Assembly: GCF_040954645.1 (NCBI RefSeq)
Contig: NC_092806.1
Coordinates: forward strand, 133,082,476-133,146,475
DNA from: Diabrotica undecimpunctata
Taxonomy: Eukaryota > Arthropoda > Insecta > Coleoptera > Chrysomelidae
Reading direction: 5' to 3'
DNA: 64,000 nt
Below the pieces are notes generated by a model. The model searched no databases. It was not told the DNA's origin and worked only from the letters and a program-made list of their open reading frames with translations. Of the stretch, positions 1 to 10,443 are shown piece by piece. The first letter of the stretch is position 1; the number at the start of each line of letters is the position of its first letter. The position numbers and the translations under genes are program-made.

Positions 1-173
1 TTTTACATCTTATTGTAAGGTTAGTGACTTAAGTGTTTTTTTTATTTTCCAGAGACTTCTCATTATTAAAATTGGAAGATATGCACAAATTAATCACATA
101 ATTTTATTTTTAATATTTTAATAATATATTCTTAAACTGAGTGATAATTTTGTCTATTTTAACTTTTTTTTAG

Positions 174-268
174 GAGGTGATAATGTGTTAAAGACCTCTG
201 GGAAGATGCCCCAGGTACGTTGGATTCAGCCGGTTATGCCTAACCGTAACCAGCTGCAAACCTACTAA
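174..268 (+). CDS. Possible 3'-terminal exon of an unknown gene
   Basis: A pyrimidine-rich tract ending in TTTTTTTTAG (AG at 172-173) precedes an open stretch of about 31 codons in the frame starting GGT at 176. It ends with TAA at 266-268 and includes the peptide MPQVRWIQPVMPNRNQLQ. An AATAAA-type signal lies near 736. The following 350 bases are clearly richer in GC than the surroundings. I do not recognise the peptide. It could be the last exon of a host gene entering from the left edge, or chance. Nothing else in the window supports it. Confidence 0.15.
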
Positions 269-359
269 ACTCACCCACCCTTTCTCCAACTGAAGGGCCA
301 AAACCGCTTTTAGCGAGCATAGCGTCTGTCCCGTCAGCTTTGCTCGTTACTCCCATCTG

Positions 360-623
360 TCATGACGTCCCGGCCACTCCACCCCATCCACGCTTGCAAC
401 AGCACATGCTTTGTAAAGGAAAACGACCTGCGTGCAAGACAATGTGTGTGGGAGGGACAGTGTCGTCATTCCACTTATCGTAAACTAACAGAGAGTTACC
501 AGACAAACTAGTAAGAACAACTCCTTTCATTCTGCACCCCAGTGTGGTGGACCCATTCTTCCCTCCATTCATACTAGACAAAACATAAAAAAAACTTACA
601 CACGCTACAAATAGACAAAACAT
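360..623 (-). CDS. Unrecognised small ORF with signal-peptide-like N-terminus
   Basis: An 87-codon ATG-initiated frame on the reverse strand. The first 17 residues (MFCLFVACVSFFYVLSS) are hydrophobic and resemble a signal peptide. The rest is polar, with a CCC cluster near the end. It lies in a GC-richer island (about 180-640) in AT-rich DNA. No family is recognised and there is no homologous copy elsewhere in the window. It could be a chance ORF in an unclassified repeat or in the 3' UTR of the possible exon at 174-268. Low confidence that it is a gene. Confidence 0.12.
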   Translation of the reverse strand: MFCLFVACVSFFYVLSSMNGGKNGSTTLGCRMKGVVLTSLSGNSLLVYDKWNDDTVPPTHIVLHAGRFPLQSMCCCKRGWGGVAGTS

Positions 624-964
624 GGTTTAAATGGCTGTTGTGTCTTATAGTTTGGTGGGGGCTGTTTAGAGGCTCTCCCCATGTATAGAATTCTTAATGT
701 ATAAAAAATTAATGCAATATAGGTATATATCCGTATAAATAAAATCATTTAAAAGTTAAAACTAGACTCAAGATCTGTTAAAAAGTTGAAAGAAAAAAAA
801 ATTATGTTAAAAGCTAAAAGATTAAAATAATGGAAGTTATATTGGCTCCCACTTATTATTTCTGTTGCAGTCTCGTCTCTTTTTCTTCTTTACGTTTTAT
901 GGTTGCAGTGACAAAACCAATAATCAACTCAACCATTTTAATGTTTTCTATTGCCTTTTGCATT
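624..964. other. AT-rich spacer, nothing recognised
   Basis: No coding signal, inverted repeat or element end could be supported here. An AATAAA-like signal sits near 736. Confidence 0.4.
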
Positions 965-2035
965 AATTCATGAGGTTCACCCAGAGGGGACTCCAGTCCC
1001 AGCTGTAGCGAGGCTTGCCCTTTATGTTATATAGGACATACGAATATCACGTGGTACGCATCATCCACTGCTCCGCACTCGGTGCACAGATCATCCTCGG
1101 TTTTTTTTTATACCGTACGTATATGACCGGAAAGATCCCTACCGCGTTATCCATTGCATGAAGTAGTAGTTGACCCGCCTGTGTCTACATTCGTACCACC
1201 TCACTACATCAGAAATAAGCGCGCTCGTCCACGCGGACTTACCTGTTTCCTTTGAGCGCTGGTTCTGCCACATCTCCAGACTTCTTCTTTCTTCTGGTTA
1301 TGAACCTAAAGCTCCGTTGCCCCTTCCAAACATTCGGACTCTCTCTGGCCAGAATATGCACCGGTACAACCACGTCCACTACTTGTAGAGCAATGGTTAA
1401 TGCGATTATGTACTCTGTGCCTACTCTGATCAAGGGTTTTCTCTGTGCTTTAAGAAGCATGTCTCTATAGTTTGCCTTATTTAGGACATCATGTCACACT
1501 GGGGCCCGGTATAATATTGTGGACATGATGGATTGTAACATTACCATCCTCTTGTGTGATCCGGGACCCCCCATATTCGGCATGATATTATTCAGAGCTG
1601 AGGTGCTTTCTTCTGCCTTCCGATATGCTTTTTGTATATGCTGGCCGAATGTCATCTTGTTGTCGAATGCTATTCCAAGATATTTTGCCTTTTTCTGGAG
1701 GCTCAGACAGGGGCCGAAAGTTTACGTCTTGATGGTATCGCGGTCACTATAAGATAATTATTTCAGTCTTCAATTCATGTCGTCTTCGATTAGTAGAACT
1801 AGGTTGTCTGCGTATGCTATTGCACTTACTCCTTATGTTCTATTTACTTCTAGTACCCCATTGTATAAATTGTATAAGATGTTCCATAAGGTGGGTCACA
1901 GGACCGACCCTTGGGGTACTCCAGCAGTTATCCTCATCTTATTATTCTTTATAATGCACACGCTTCTTTCCAATAGATAGTCCTTTATTATATTGGACAC
2001 GTAATCCGGCTTGTCTATTTTACCTATAACTTTGA
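965..2035 (-). pseudogene. R1-clade non-LTR retrotransposon, degenerate 3' half of the reverse transcriptase ORF
   Basis: Read on the reverse strand, motif B reads [22 protein letters not shown] (about 1925-1870) and the catalytic motif reads AYADNLVLLIEDD (about 1815-1777), so the usual YADD aspartate is N. Further on come KYLGIAFDNKMTFGQH and IMPNMGGP, hallmarks of the R1 thumb/C-terminal region. Near 1100-1040 there is a zinc knuckle CTEC-x8-H-x4-C. In R1-type elements this ORF copies the element RNA at the target. Stops and frameshifts occur throughout, including the G-to-stop in motif B, so the copy is dead and 5'-truncated. The nearest alternative is another I/LOA-group LINE. Confidence 0.75.
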
Positions 2036-2870
2036 TATAAAAAAATATATGAGAACAATACTACAGTCCATCTAATTTAGATAACGATTTACGTCATTAT
2101 ATACGTCAGAGATTGAAGTTGACATAGTTGCCAAAGTATAAAAAAATTCTGAATCCATTTTAAATCAAATAGGTCACATAATTATTAATATACTCTTTAC
2201 AACGACTATTTAAATTCTTACATGACATTTTTGAAATAAAACACACTAATTTTGTTCTAAAAAGAACAGATTTTATTAAATAGGTAAAAATATAAAACAA
2301 GAGGTATTCACTTTAAAATTTAAAATAATAAAGTACAAAAAGTGTCAACAACGCAACTGTCAAATAAGTGTTACCAATTTATGCCAAAATTTTACCTTCG
2401 TTCAATTACAGTTACAGTGTGTTCAGAACAAATGTTCTTGATAAAAACGCTTTATAATGCATTTATACAAATGAAATGAAACATATTGTTGTCTATTTCT
2501 TTAAGTTAACATTAATAGAAATCTTTAAATATTAGTTCTACGCGTATATAATAAAATATGTCTAGTGGCTGTAATGCCAGTGTACTCGGTAAAGTGATTC
2601 TAAAAAAGAACACACCTACCGCCTAAATATTTCGTGTTGGTATCATGTGACGTCACAGGCTATGACGCCGATGACGTACATCGTTAACTAAATTAGATGA
2701 AGTGTAGGTGCCAATGTAACGAGGGAAGTGTGTTTCTGCGTTATTTTTGTGTTCTTTATGCGTTTGTATGTATATGAGTGTTCGTGTATTATATTTGTGT
2801 ATTGTGTGTTGTATGTGTATTATGTATCATTGAAGACGATGTGTCTCATATTTCTCGATCCGCTATTGTT
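2036..2870. other. AT-rich spacer with a cluster of TGACG motifs
   Basis: No coding signal. Around 2648-2680 a CRE-like TGACGTCA and two further TGACG words lie close together. No element ends were identified. Confidence 0.3.
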
Positions 2871-2874
2871 GGCA

Positions 2875-3560
2875 TATTCTTGTTGTTGACTTCTTCTTTT
2901 AGTATCCTTTCAGGTGCAGTCGTCCTTATCCATCGCCTTCCACTGCTAAGCACCATCATCATTTTGGCTTTACAACCCTGTGTGGGTCCTAGCCTCCCCA
3001 AGAATTTGTTTCCAGTCGTCCCTATCCATCGCTTTCTTCCGCGAAGCACGTATTTCCATATTTCTCATATCTTGATCTATGTCATCTAGAAATCTTGTTC
3101 TGGGTCTTCCTCTTCTTCTTTGACCAATAGGTGTATCAAGGAGCGTTTTTCTAGCTGGGTCGATTTGCTCCATCCGCATTACATAGCCTACCCACCTCAG
3201 ACGTCATATCTTAATGTGTTTTACGATATCTGGTTCCTGGTATATTCTATAGAGTTCGAAGTTGTATCGTCTTCTCCAGACACCATTTTCATTTACCGCT
3301 CCATACATTCGCCTTAGTATTTTTCTTTCGAAACATCCTAACATGTTTTCATTGCTTTTTGTTAAAGTTCAGGTTTCTGAACCATATGTTAGGACTGAGC
3401 GTATTATTGTTTTGTAGAGTTTTACTTTTGTATTTCTTGATATAACTGTAGATTTAAAAAGGAGATTAAGCCCAAAATAGCATCTATTAGCCGTGCAAAT
3501 TCTACGGTTTATCTCTGCGGTAGTGTCATTTTCAGTATTGACGAGCGTTCCCAGGTATAC
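2875..3560 (-). pseudogene. RTE-like LINE, C-terminal fragment(s)
   Basis: Reverse-strand reading gives LRWVGYVMRMEQIDP, then GQRRRGRPRTRFLDDI and KAMDRDDWKQILGEARTHTG. This is the characteristic C-terminal tail of insect RTE-like endonuclease/reverse-transcriptase proteins. Upstream on the reverse strand (3180-3560) are decayed remains of the preceding thumb region. The segment at about 2925-2980 repeats the terminal block in diverged form, so two copies or a local duplication overlap here. The reverse transcriptase core is absent. Dead 5'-truncated copy. Confidence 0.7.
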
Positions 3561-3579
3561 AAATTCGTTAACTGACTAT

Positions 3580-3687
3580 TTTTAACTGCTAAGCACGTTG
3601 TCCCATATTTATCATGTTCAGTGATGTTATCAAGAAACCTTGTTCTGGGTCTTCCTTTTCTTCTCTGACAAACGAGTCTAAGGAGAC
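3580..3687 (-). pseudogene. Second short RTE-like C-terminal fragment
   Basis: The reverse strand encodes RRKGRPRTRFLDNI followed by a decayed tail, closely parallel to the block at 3040-3140, including the shared words for PRTRFLD. It stops abruptly at the (AT)n tract that begins at 3688. It is either a separate insertion or a duplicated part of the neighbouring fragment. Confidence 0.6.

Positions 3688-3757
<70 letters not shown>
3688..3757. repeat. (AT)n microsatellite, about 70 bp
   Basis: Uninterrupted AT dinucleotide repeat directly at the truncated end of the RTE fragment. Any Ile-Tyr repeat peptide read here is an artefact. Confidence 0.95.
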
Positions 3758-3763
<6 letters not shown>

Positions 3764-4562
3764 CAAGTCAAAATAACTTTTGCTTCTATTAAATTCAAAA
3801 TGATAAAATAAAGTTCATAGTTTGTATGGGTATTTGTGGGTATAAAATAAATTACTTGATTCTATTCTGGAAGTATGTGTGTATTTTCATTAGATAACAC
3901 ACCTCTTTCCACATATTTTTCAGGAAATGAAGGTCATTGTTTAACGACATTTCCTAATCTTCTAATGTTAATTATGTAATTTGACAGTTTCATCATTGCT
4001 CGCCTTACAAACCTCATTGTTTTATTGTTGGCTCCATACACGGAATACTTGGGCCCGATATTTTAATACAATAATGGTACTATTGACTGACGTAACAACA
4101 TAAACAATAAAGCCAACAAAAAATTTATTGGCATTGTCTTGCCAAAACAAATGTACATTTCGCAAATTGGGTTTAGGTACATGAAAATATCCGATGAGTT
4201 CTTAATTTATGTACAGGACCGGTATCTGAGATATAAAAATTATGATTCCGAAATTAAAAATGCTTTAGATAAAAAAAACGGTTAAAATATTTTTTGTTTA
4301 TTAAAAAATGATTATACTTTGTAACACTAGAGGGAAATAACAATAACATATGTAAAAGATTTGTCAGCAAAACGTAATAGGTAAGAGCTAAATATAATAT
4401 TACAACAAATAAAATTTAAAACAAACAATTAAGATTTATTTTGTTTAAAACTAAAACTAACAATCAGCAAGAAAGAATAGGAGATTATGTTTATAAAATA
4501 ACTTATTTTACCACATTCGCTACCAAGGAGGTACTTAAGTTTCCTTTATTACCTTATAGACC
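3758..4562. other. AT-rich spacer, nothing recognised
   Basis: No coding or structural feature could be supported. Confidence 0.35.
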
Positions 4563-4795
4563 ATGTATTTTCTTCTTCAAGTGCCATCTCCGCGGCGGAC
4601 AATCATCATAGCTATTCGGACTTTTGAGACGGCTGCTCTGAAAAGTTCATTTGATGTACATCCGTACCACTCTCTCAGGTTGCGCAGCCATGACATTCTA
4701 CGCCTCCCTATGCTTCTCTTTCCTTGAATCTTTCCCTGCATAATCAGTTGGAGCAAGGTGTATTTCTCTCCACGTGTAATATGTAGAGCATGTAT
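4563..4795 (-). pseudogene. RTE-like LINE, terminal C-terminal fragment
   Basis: Reverse-strand translation reads LLQLIMQGKIQGKRSIGRRR, then SWLRNLREWYGCTSNELFRA and a VRIAMMI segment, ending at a stop near 4567. This matches the C-terminus of the RTE-like copies at 36.2 kb and 30.2 kb (SWLQNLRQWF, SWLRNIRDWT). Only the last 70 or so codons survive, typical of 5' truncation at insertion. Confidence 0.75.
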
Positions 4796-5384
4796 AGGTT
4801 ATGTCAAATATTTGAAAAAAACCTTTACCTATTTCTAATTTAATAAAACCGGACATGAATATTTAGTTTCTGGGGGATTTTTTGATTCAGCTCGTATATG
4901 GAACGTTGGTCTATAGTATAACCGAAAATATTATATATGAGACATAAAAGAAATTTTAAAATTTACCTGAATAAAAATTTAATTAAAAAAAAACACAAGT
5001 AAAGAATAAAACAATAGAAGAAAAAAGAACAGAAAGTTCATAAACAACTCAAAAACTACTATGATATAATCACTTATACTTTTTCATATAATCAACTGTG
5101 TTTTTGGGATAATGTGTTGTAAGTTTTGCCTGAATTTTTCTTGATTTGTGTAAAATTTTGATGTAGTCAAGCATTACTAGCTCCCAGAATTGTAAGTAGG
5201 TAATTTTTTTGTTCATAGTCTTATTATGCAAATAGGTGCAGTTTCATAAGCATAGATCCAGAAAATGGAAAAATATTTAGTTATATAGTTAGAAGACCCT
5301 GACGATTTCCAGGGCAACAACTAACAATAATCACGGAGGTATGAAGAAAGGTATGCCAAAGGTTAAAACTCTACTACTACTATC
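4796..5384. other. AT-rich spacer, nothing recognised
   Basis: No feature supported. The right end abuts the 3' end of the next RTE-like copy. Confidence 0.35.
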
Positions 5385-7060
5385 GGTTTACAGCGTTCTC
5401 AGACGCCTTCCGACTCCTAACCGCCATTCTTCTCCATTTAACTATAGGCCTGGAGGGATTTCTCTTTTCTCTAGTTCTTTTTCAATTCCCTCTCTCCGGC
5501 TTCTTCTCGGCCTTCCTCTTTTTCTTCTTCCTTGTGGTGTCCACGTCAAAATCTGTTTCGGAATCCTGTCATCTGGCATTCTCTGTACATGGCTGTACCA
5601 TATTAACCGTTTTGTTTTTATGTCATCAACTATTGTATGCTTGACTCCCATCATTGCTCGTATTCTCTCATTTGGTATCCGATCTCTTCTTTATTTGCCT
5701 GCTGCTCTTCTCCAGAAGTCCATTTCTGTTGCTAGTAACAGTTTCTCTGTTCTTTGTTTCATTGGCCAAACTTCACTGCCATATGTGATTACACTTTTAA
5801 GTATGGTGTTGTATATTGATGTTTGTTCGCTTTAGATATTGTTTGGTCCCACAGAATGCCGTTCATCATGGATATGGCTTTTCTACCCTGTATGTTTCTG
5901 TCTTTTATAGCAGCATCGAGTGTTCCATCTTCAGTTATCTTCATACCCAGGTACTTTTATTCATCACAGTGTCTAATTTCTACCCCATCGTCTAATATAA
6001 TGGACTGCTTTGTCCCTCCAATACACACGGTTTCAGTTTTCTTAATGTTGACTTCGAGACCCCATTTGTTATATTCTTCTATTAGCTTCCGAGTCATGTA
6101 ACTCAAGTCGTCATGATCCTGAGTAGTCAGTATTTGGTCATCAGCGAAACATAAGGTGTACAGTGTAGTCTCGTCATTGAGAGGGATTTCCACGCCATTA
6201 CATTTTCTTTTCCACAGCTTGAGTGCTTGTTCCAGATAAATTTTGAAAAGGGTAGGCGAAATACAGCAACCCTGCTTTAGTCCTTTCGTGACCTTAAATC
6301 CCTCAGATATCCTTGATCCAGTTTTAATTTTTGCAGTCGTTCCATTATACAGACTTTGGACTGCTTTGATAAGACCATGCTTAATGTTGGTTTGCTGTAG
6401 GGTTGACCATAGTTTACCGAGGGGTACACTGTCATATGCTTTTTGTAAGTCTACGTACACCAGGTGAACTTTTTTAATGACGGCTGTTTTTTTCTCAATA
6501 ACTTGCGTAATACAGTACAAGTGGTCTACTGTGGATCGCACAGCTCTAAAACCAGCTTGTATAGTCATTTCCTATTTTGTTCTTAATAAGTTTCCCATAC
6601 ATCCTACTTATTGTGCTGTTTACCGCAATTCCTCTGTAATTTTCACACTGATCCTTGCTGCCTTTTTTGTGGATAGTTGACATGATAGATAATTTCCATT
6701 CTTTTGGTAATTCGGCCCCATTGAAGCAATCTTGAAAGAGTTTTCTTAACTGTTCCTGGAGTTTGTCTGTGCCGGCTTTCACTAATTCTGCAGGGATGTC
6801 ACCAGGACTAGGGGATTTTCCATTTTTCAGGGATTTGGTTATTTCTTCCATCTCTGATTTACTTATTTGTAATAGTGATGAATTTATACGTATACCTATT
6901 GTGTTGCCTTCCATGTTAGTAAATTCTGGTCTTTGTTCTGTTAGTAATTTTTTGAAATATTCTTCCCATTTTTCTGTTGTTATTGGTGATATAACGTCTT
7001 TTTTCTTATTATTTCTCATACTTTTAATCAATCTACAACTCTCTGTGCTTCTTCTACCTC
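5385..7060 (-). pseudogene. RTE-like LINE reverse transcriptase, long but frameshifted copy
   Basis: Two open segments on the reverse strand cover the RT domain. 7031-6546 has NGKSPSPGDIPAELVKAG, ELPKEWKLSIMSTIHKKGS and NYRGIAVNSTISRMYGKLI. 6568-5957 has QAGFRAVRSTVDHLYCITQV, motif A YVDLQKAYDSV, motif B GLKQGCCISPTLF and catalytic FADDQ, followed by EVNIKKTETV. A frame break lies at 6546-6568 and others follow 5957. The C-terminal part (5654-5442: IKTKRLIWYSHVQRM, RRKRGRPRRSRREGI) runs to a final GVGRRLRTL and stop near 5390. The endonuclease domain is missing. In life this protein primes and copies element RNA at a nicked target. It is inactivated by several frame breaks. Confidence 0.85.
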
Positions 7061-7447
7061 CTATGTAGGTGTTGATCTTAGGTTAAAACTCTAATGCCAC
7101 AAATTGGTCGCATTGCTCCTGTAGTAATCCTCTCCCAAGTTAACATACTCCTTTTCTAAATTTTCTGCACCGTACTGAAGACGACCAATAGTCAGAAATA
7201 CGTATATACGGTTGCCTTCCATCGATATACCTATTTTGTTTTTTTGTTTTCCTATTTTGCAAGACATGTCATTACATTTTACTTTTATTATTCACTCGCA
7301 GTAACCTTTTCTATTTATTTTAAACGTTTTTGTAGTAGGTTTGCTTAAAGTTAAACTAGATTACACTAGTAAGTAAATAACTTAAAGGTTTTGTATTAAT
7401 CATCAATATACGAAGGGGAATGTTCTTAATTCTGTCTTAGCAGAAGG
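7061..7447. other. AT-rich region, probably remains of the next element
   Basis: No ORF. It leads into the hammerhead-like motif at 7448 and may be a decayed Penelope-like terminal repeat, but that is inference. Confidence 0.25.
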
Positions 7448-7488
7448 TCTGTCTGAAGAGCTAAAAATAGCGAAACATGTATCACAGA
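7448..7488 (+). ncRNA. Hammerhead-ribozyme-like motif (candidate, Penelope-type)
   Basis: The core CUGAAGA is at 7453-7459. Stem II is GCUA/UAGC (7460-7463 with 7468-7471) closing an AAAA loop. GAAA follows at 7472-7475. A short self-complementary ACAUGU (7475-7480) stands where stem III is expected. Stem I is UCUGU (7448-7452) with ACAGA (7484-7488), five perfect pairs. Minimal-stem-III type I hammerheads are known from Penelope-like retroelements. The order and pairing are read from the sequence. Activity is inferred, and the exact cleavage position (after AUC or GUA) is ambiguous. Confidence 0.5.
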
Positions 7489-7534
7489 ATGGTAGGTTTT
7501 TCGAGATGTAAATATTTCTTTCCGTATATTATTT

Positions 7535-7537
<3 letters not shown>

Positions 7538-7593
<56 letters not shown>
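7538..7593. repeat. (AT)n microsatellite
   Basis: About 56 bp of AT repeat, 50 bases past the hammerhead-like motif. Confidence 0.95.
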
Positions 7594-7594
<1 letters not shown>

Positions 7595-7859
7595 TACTCG
7601 TATATATTTGTTTTTCTCTTGATTTGTCATAGTAAATTCTTGTTATAAAGTCTTCTGGTCCATTTATAGTATGTTTCAAAAGTTATGTTGACTAGCTGTA
7701 TTAGACACGTTTTCTACAATTTTTTGATATTTTACTTGTTTTCTGTATTTTCAATAAGGCATTTCCTTTAATTACAATTAAGTAAAAACATCACAAATCC
7801 TGGACTACCGTAGGTATCCGCATATCAGCCAAGAATATGCGTTAACTAATGTACATCAA

Positions 7860-9746
7860 GAATTTACTACCAACGTCTTTGTCACTGAATATATCTCCAA
7901 GTACAGAGGAACCTATCTAAAACAGCTAAAAAATGTACTATCAGTAACTTCTGTCCCAATTTTCAACCCCCCATAGTAATACCCATGTGGTAGGCAAAAA
8001 ATAGTAGTTACAAAATCATCTGGGAAGCTCTAAAAATGTTGCAAAAGAAACTTGGTCCATAATAAACGATCTTCGAAATAAAACTAATACAGCTCAAACA
8101 TTTTCTCTTCCAAACCCTGAAAATCTAAATTCGTTATATGTTTTTTATAAAAATATAACATCCACTATTTTGCCACAACGAGTCTCGAATTCATTCTTTA
8201 TAAGACCAGTTGATAAATCTGAACTGATTCAAACAATCAGTAGTATCAAAAGCAAATCTTCCTGTAGTACTGATGGACTATCCATAAAAATTTTCTTAAA
8301 TCTCCCAAAAAATGTATTGGTAGTCCTGGTCTCATTAATTAACGATTCCTTTGAAAAAGGTATGTTTCCAGAGTGCTTAAAGTCAGTCATTATTCTTCCT
8401 CTTCATAAGGGTGGTGAAAAATCTAATGTCTGCAACTATAGACCTATTGCCTTACTACAGGTTCTATCCAAAGTTATTGAGGGACTTATAAAAGCCCGAC
8501 GTATGTCCTTTCTTATTGAAAACCACATTTTATCACAAAGTCAGTTCGGCTTTTTATCTAATAAATGTACCAGCGATGCTGTTTTCTGTACTACATGAGG
8601 TCTATCAAGCAATAAACAATAATCTTTATATTACCACTGTTTTGTGTGACTATGTCTATGCTTTTCATTGTGTAAATGACGACATTTTGATAAAAAAACT
8701 AAATGTCTACGGAATTCGAGGTATTTGTTTGAATTGGTTGAATACTTGAGGAATAGGTAAAAACTAGTTAGAGCAAATGATACCGACTCTATGTGAAGTC
8801 TGATAGTATGTGGAGTACCACAAGGTTCAGTACTGGGTCCTCTACTTTTCCTTATCTTTATAAATGACATCACTAACTTAAAAATCGATGAAAAATGTTT
8901 TCTTTTTGCTGATGATACCAGTATTACCTGGAGGAGCTCTAATCTTACAACTCTTCATGCAATTATAACTTTTGATTTACTTAAAATAAAAACCTGATCC
9001 GACCTAATTTACTCTCTTTTAACGTAGATAAGACAGTAGCATTATCATATAAAGGAGCTCTTTAACCCTTGCTTCTTAATAACAGCCAGATCAGTATCGT
9101 TAATTCTGTAAAATTTCTTGGTATTTTTATAGACAGCAACCTTTAATGGTCCCTTCATATCGATTTGTTAAATAAGAAACTAGCCTCAGCCTGCTATGCA
9201 ATAATATCTGTTTCGAAGGAAATCAATCTAGCGTCCTCCAAAATAACACATTTTTCTTTGCTCGAGTCTCATGTTCGATATGGCCTTCTTTTTTGGGGTT
9301 CTAGTACAGTTGCCCAATCTGATGTTATTTTTACATTACAAAAAAGAGGAATACGGTATCTTTTTGGCCTCAGTAGAATAACACATTGTAGAAGCTACTT
9401 TAAAAATCACGGGATTTTAACTCTTCCCTCTTTATATATTCTAGAAACGGTTTGCTTAATTCGTAAACACCTACATGTTTTTCCAACAAGACCTAATCAT
9501 GACTACTCCACCAGAAATTCAAACTTTGATGTGTATTTACCGATCCCGTCCAGTAAGTTAGTAAAGAAATCTATATTATATACGGCAAAAAAATTATACA
9601 ACCATCTCCCTTTGCAACTTTAATTTTCAACTTCTTTCCTTAAGTCCCATAAATTAACAAAAGCCCCCATAATTTCAGATAGGTATCTGAAAGACCATAT
9701 TATTCTGGTGGAAGAGTTTCTTAATGAAAATAACTAAGAAATTACA
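7860..9746 (+). pseudogene. Jockey/CR1-like LINE reverse transcriptase, frameshifted copy
   Basis: Forward-strand pieces in order: TWSIINDLRNKTNTAQTFSL (about 8060); SCSTDGLSIKIFLNL and FPECLKSVIILPLHKGGEKS with NYRPIALLQVLSKVIE (8170-8598); QSQFGF; LCDYVYAFHCVNDDIL (motif A, core Asp retained); [20 protein letters not shown] (8809 on) and catalytic LFADDTS; then a 152-codon C-terminal stretch (9165-9623) with QKRGIRYLFGL and LPIPSSKLVKKSILYTAKKL. At least four frame breaks separate these pieces. The endonuclease domain is missing. The 3' UTR resumes at 10223, beyond the fold-back insertion. The same family recurs reversed at 31.5-32.2 kb. Confidence 0.85.
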
Positions 9747-9813
9747 AAAAAAATTTTGAATAAAATCCTTTATAAAAAGGTATATAAAAAACCCAGTTGG
9801 GCTATGTTGAATT

Positions 9814-9849
9814 GACAAAACGTTTTCGGAATAAGTATTCCATCATCAG
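9814..9849 (-). ncRNA. Hammerhead-like motif, left arm of fold-back copy 1
   Basis: The reverse strand reads CTGATGA, then T, a GGAAT/ATTCC stem with a 4-nt loop, GAA, the palindrome AACGTT, T and TGTC. The partner of stem I (GACA before CTGATGA) is lost because the arm diverges at 9850, so this one should be inactive. Confidence 0.4.
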
Positions 9850-10052
9850 TGATTTGCTTTGATAAAGTCCTTGTAGACATACCGTCTCAGGACTTGCAAC
9901 TTAATGTAGAGTCATATGTCACCATGTTACCAATCCAACGGTAACTTTACCATCTTAACTGTAAATTAGACATAATGTAAACTAAATTTCATTTAATAAT
10001 TTTTAAAGGGTTTTTACCCACATATTTAGTGGCTACATCCATGTATTAACTA

Positions 10053-10092
10053 GACACTGATGATGGAATACTTATTCCGAAAACGTTTTGTC
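10053..10092 (+). ncRNA. Hammerhead-like motif, right arm of fold-back copy 1
   Basis: Stem I is GACA (10053-10056) with TGTC (10089-10092). The core CTGATGA is 10057-10063. One extra T precedes stem II GGAAT/ATTCC with loop ACTT (10065-10078). GAA is 10079-10081, and the self-complementary AACGTT (10082-10087) could serve as a dimer-type stem III. The extra T between the core and stem II departs from the consensus, so cleavage activity is uncertain. Confidence 0.45.
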
Positions 10093-10222
10093 AATTCAAC
10101 ATAGCCCAACTGGGTTTTTTATATACATACCTTTTTATAAAGGATTTTATTCAAATTTTTTTTTTATATATGGTATACAGCCAAATACAGGAACTTAGTT
10201 TCCTTGTGGATAAGAAATTACA

Positions 10223-10443
10223 GTAAGTTTAAGGTTTTATTATGCAATTTGCATTTTAGTTAAATTTTGCAAAGGGTTGTATATTTTATTATCTTTTATT
10301 TTGTGATTCTGTGATATTGACGATTTATGTAATTTTAGTAAATTTCAATTGTTATTGTTTTTTTTTTACTTTTTGTAAGCTGTGTCCATAAAATTGTACA
10401 ATTTTCATAAAACATATTTTTATTCTATTCTATTTCTATTTCA
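10223..10443 (+). mobile_element. 3' UTR end of the Jockey-like LINE
   Basis: The sequence resumes after the fold-back insertion and ends with GTCCATAAAATTGTACAATT and a (TTCTA)-type tail. The reversed sister copy at 31.52-31.79 kb ends with the same GTCCATAAAATTG and an AGAAT repeat, which fixes this as the element 3' end. Confidence 0.7.

Larger units (their letters stand above)
9747..10211. mobile_element. Fold-back retroposon, copy 1, in the LINE 3' UTR
   Basis: The segment is bounded by an 11-bp direct repeat AAGAAATTACA (9736-9746 and 10212-10222). It starts and ends with long inverted arms. The left arm (about 9757-9848) and right arm (about 10055-10160) share CCCAACTGGGTTTTTTATAT and an ATTCCGAAAACGTTTTGTC block. 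The unique centre holds a TTACCAATCCAACGGTAAC segment. The right side carries an extra tail ending in TTTCCTTGTGGAT. A sister copy with longer arms lies at 59351-59819. Both arms carry a hammerhead-like core. An 11-bp duplication of variable length points to retrotransposition rather than a cut-and-paste TIR element. It is likely a non-autonomous Penelope-type derivative (inference). Confidence 0.75.

Noticed and set aside
2640..2690. TGACGTCA and TGACG cluster as a CRE-type promoter
   Set aside because: No gene downstream; a few short words are expected by chance in 64 kb.
3509..3798. Ile-Tyr-rich reverse ORFs (also 42116-42493)
   Set aside because: They are (AT)n microsatellites read in frame, not proteins.
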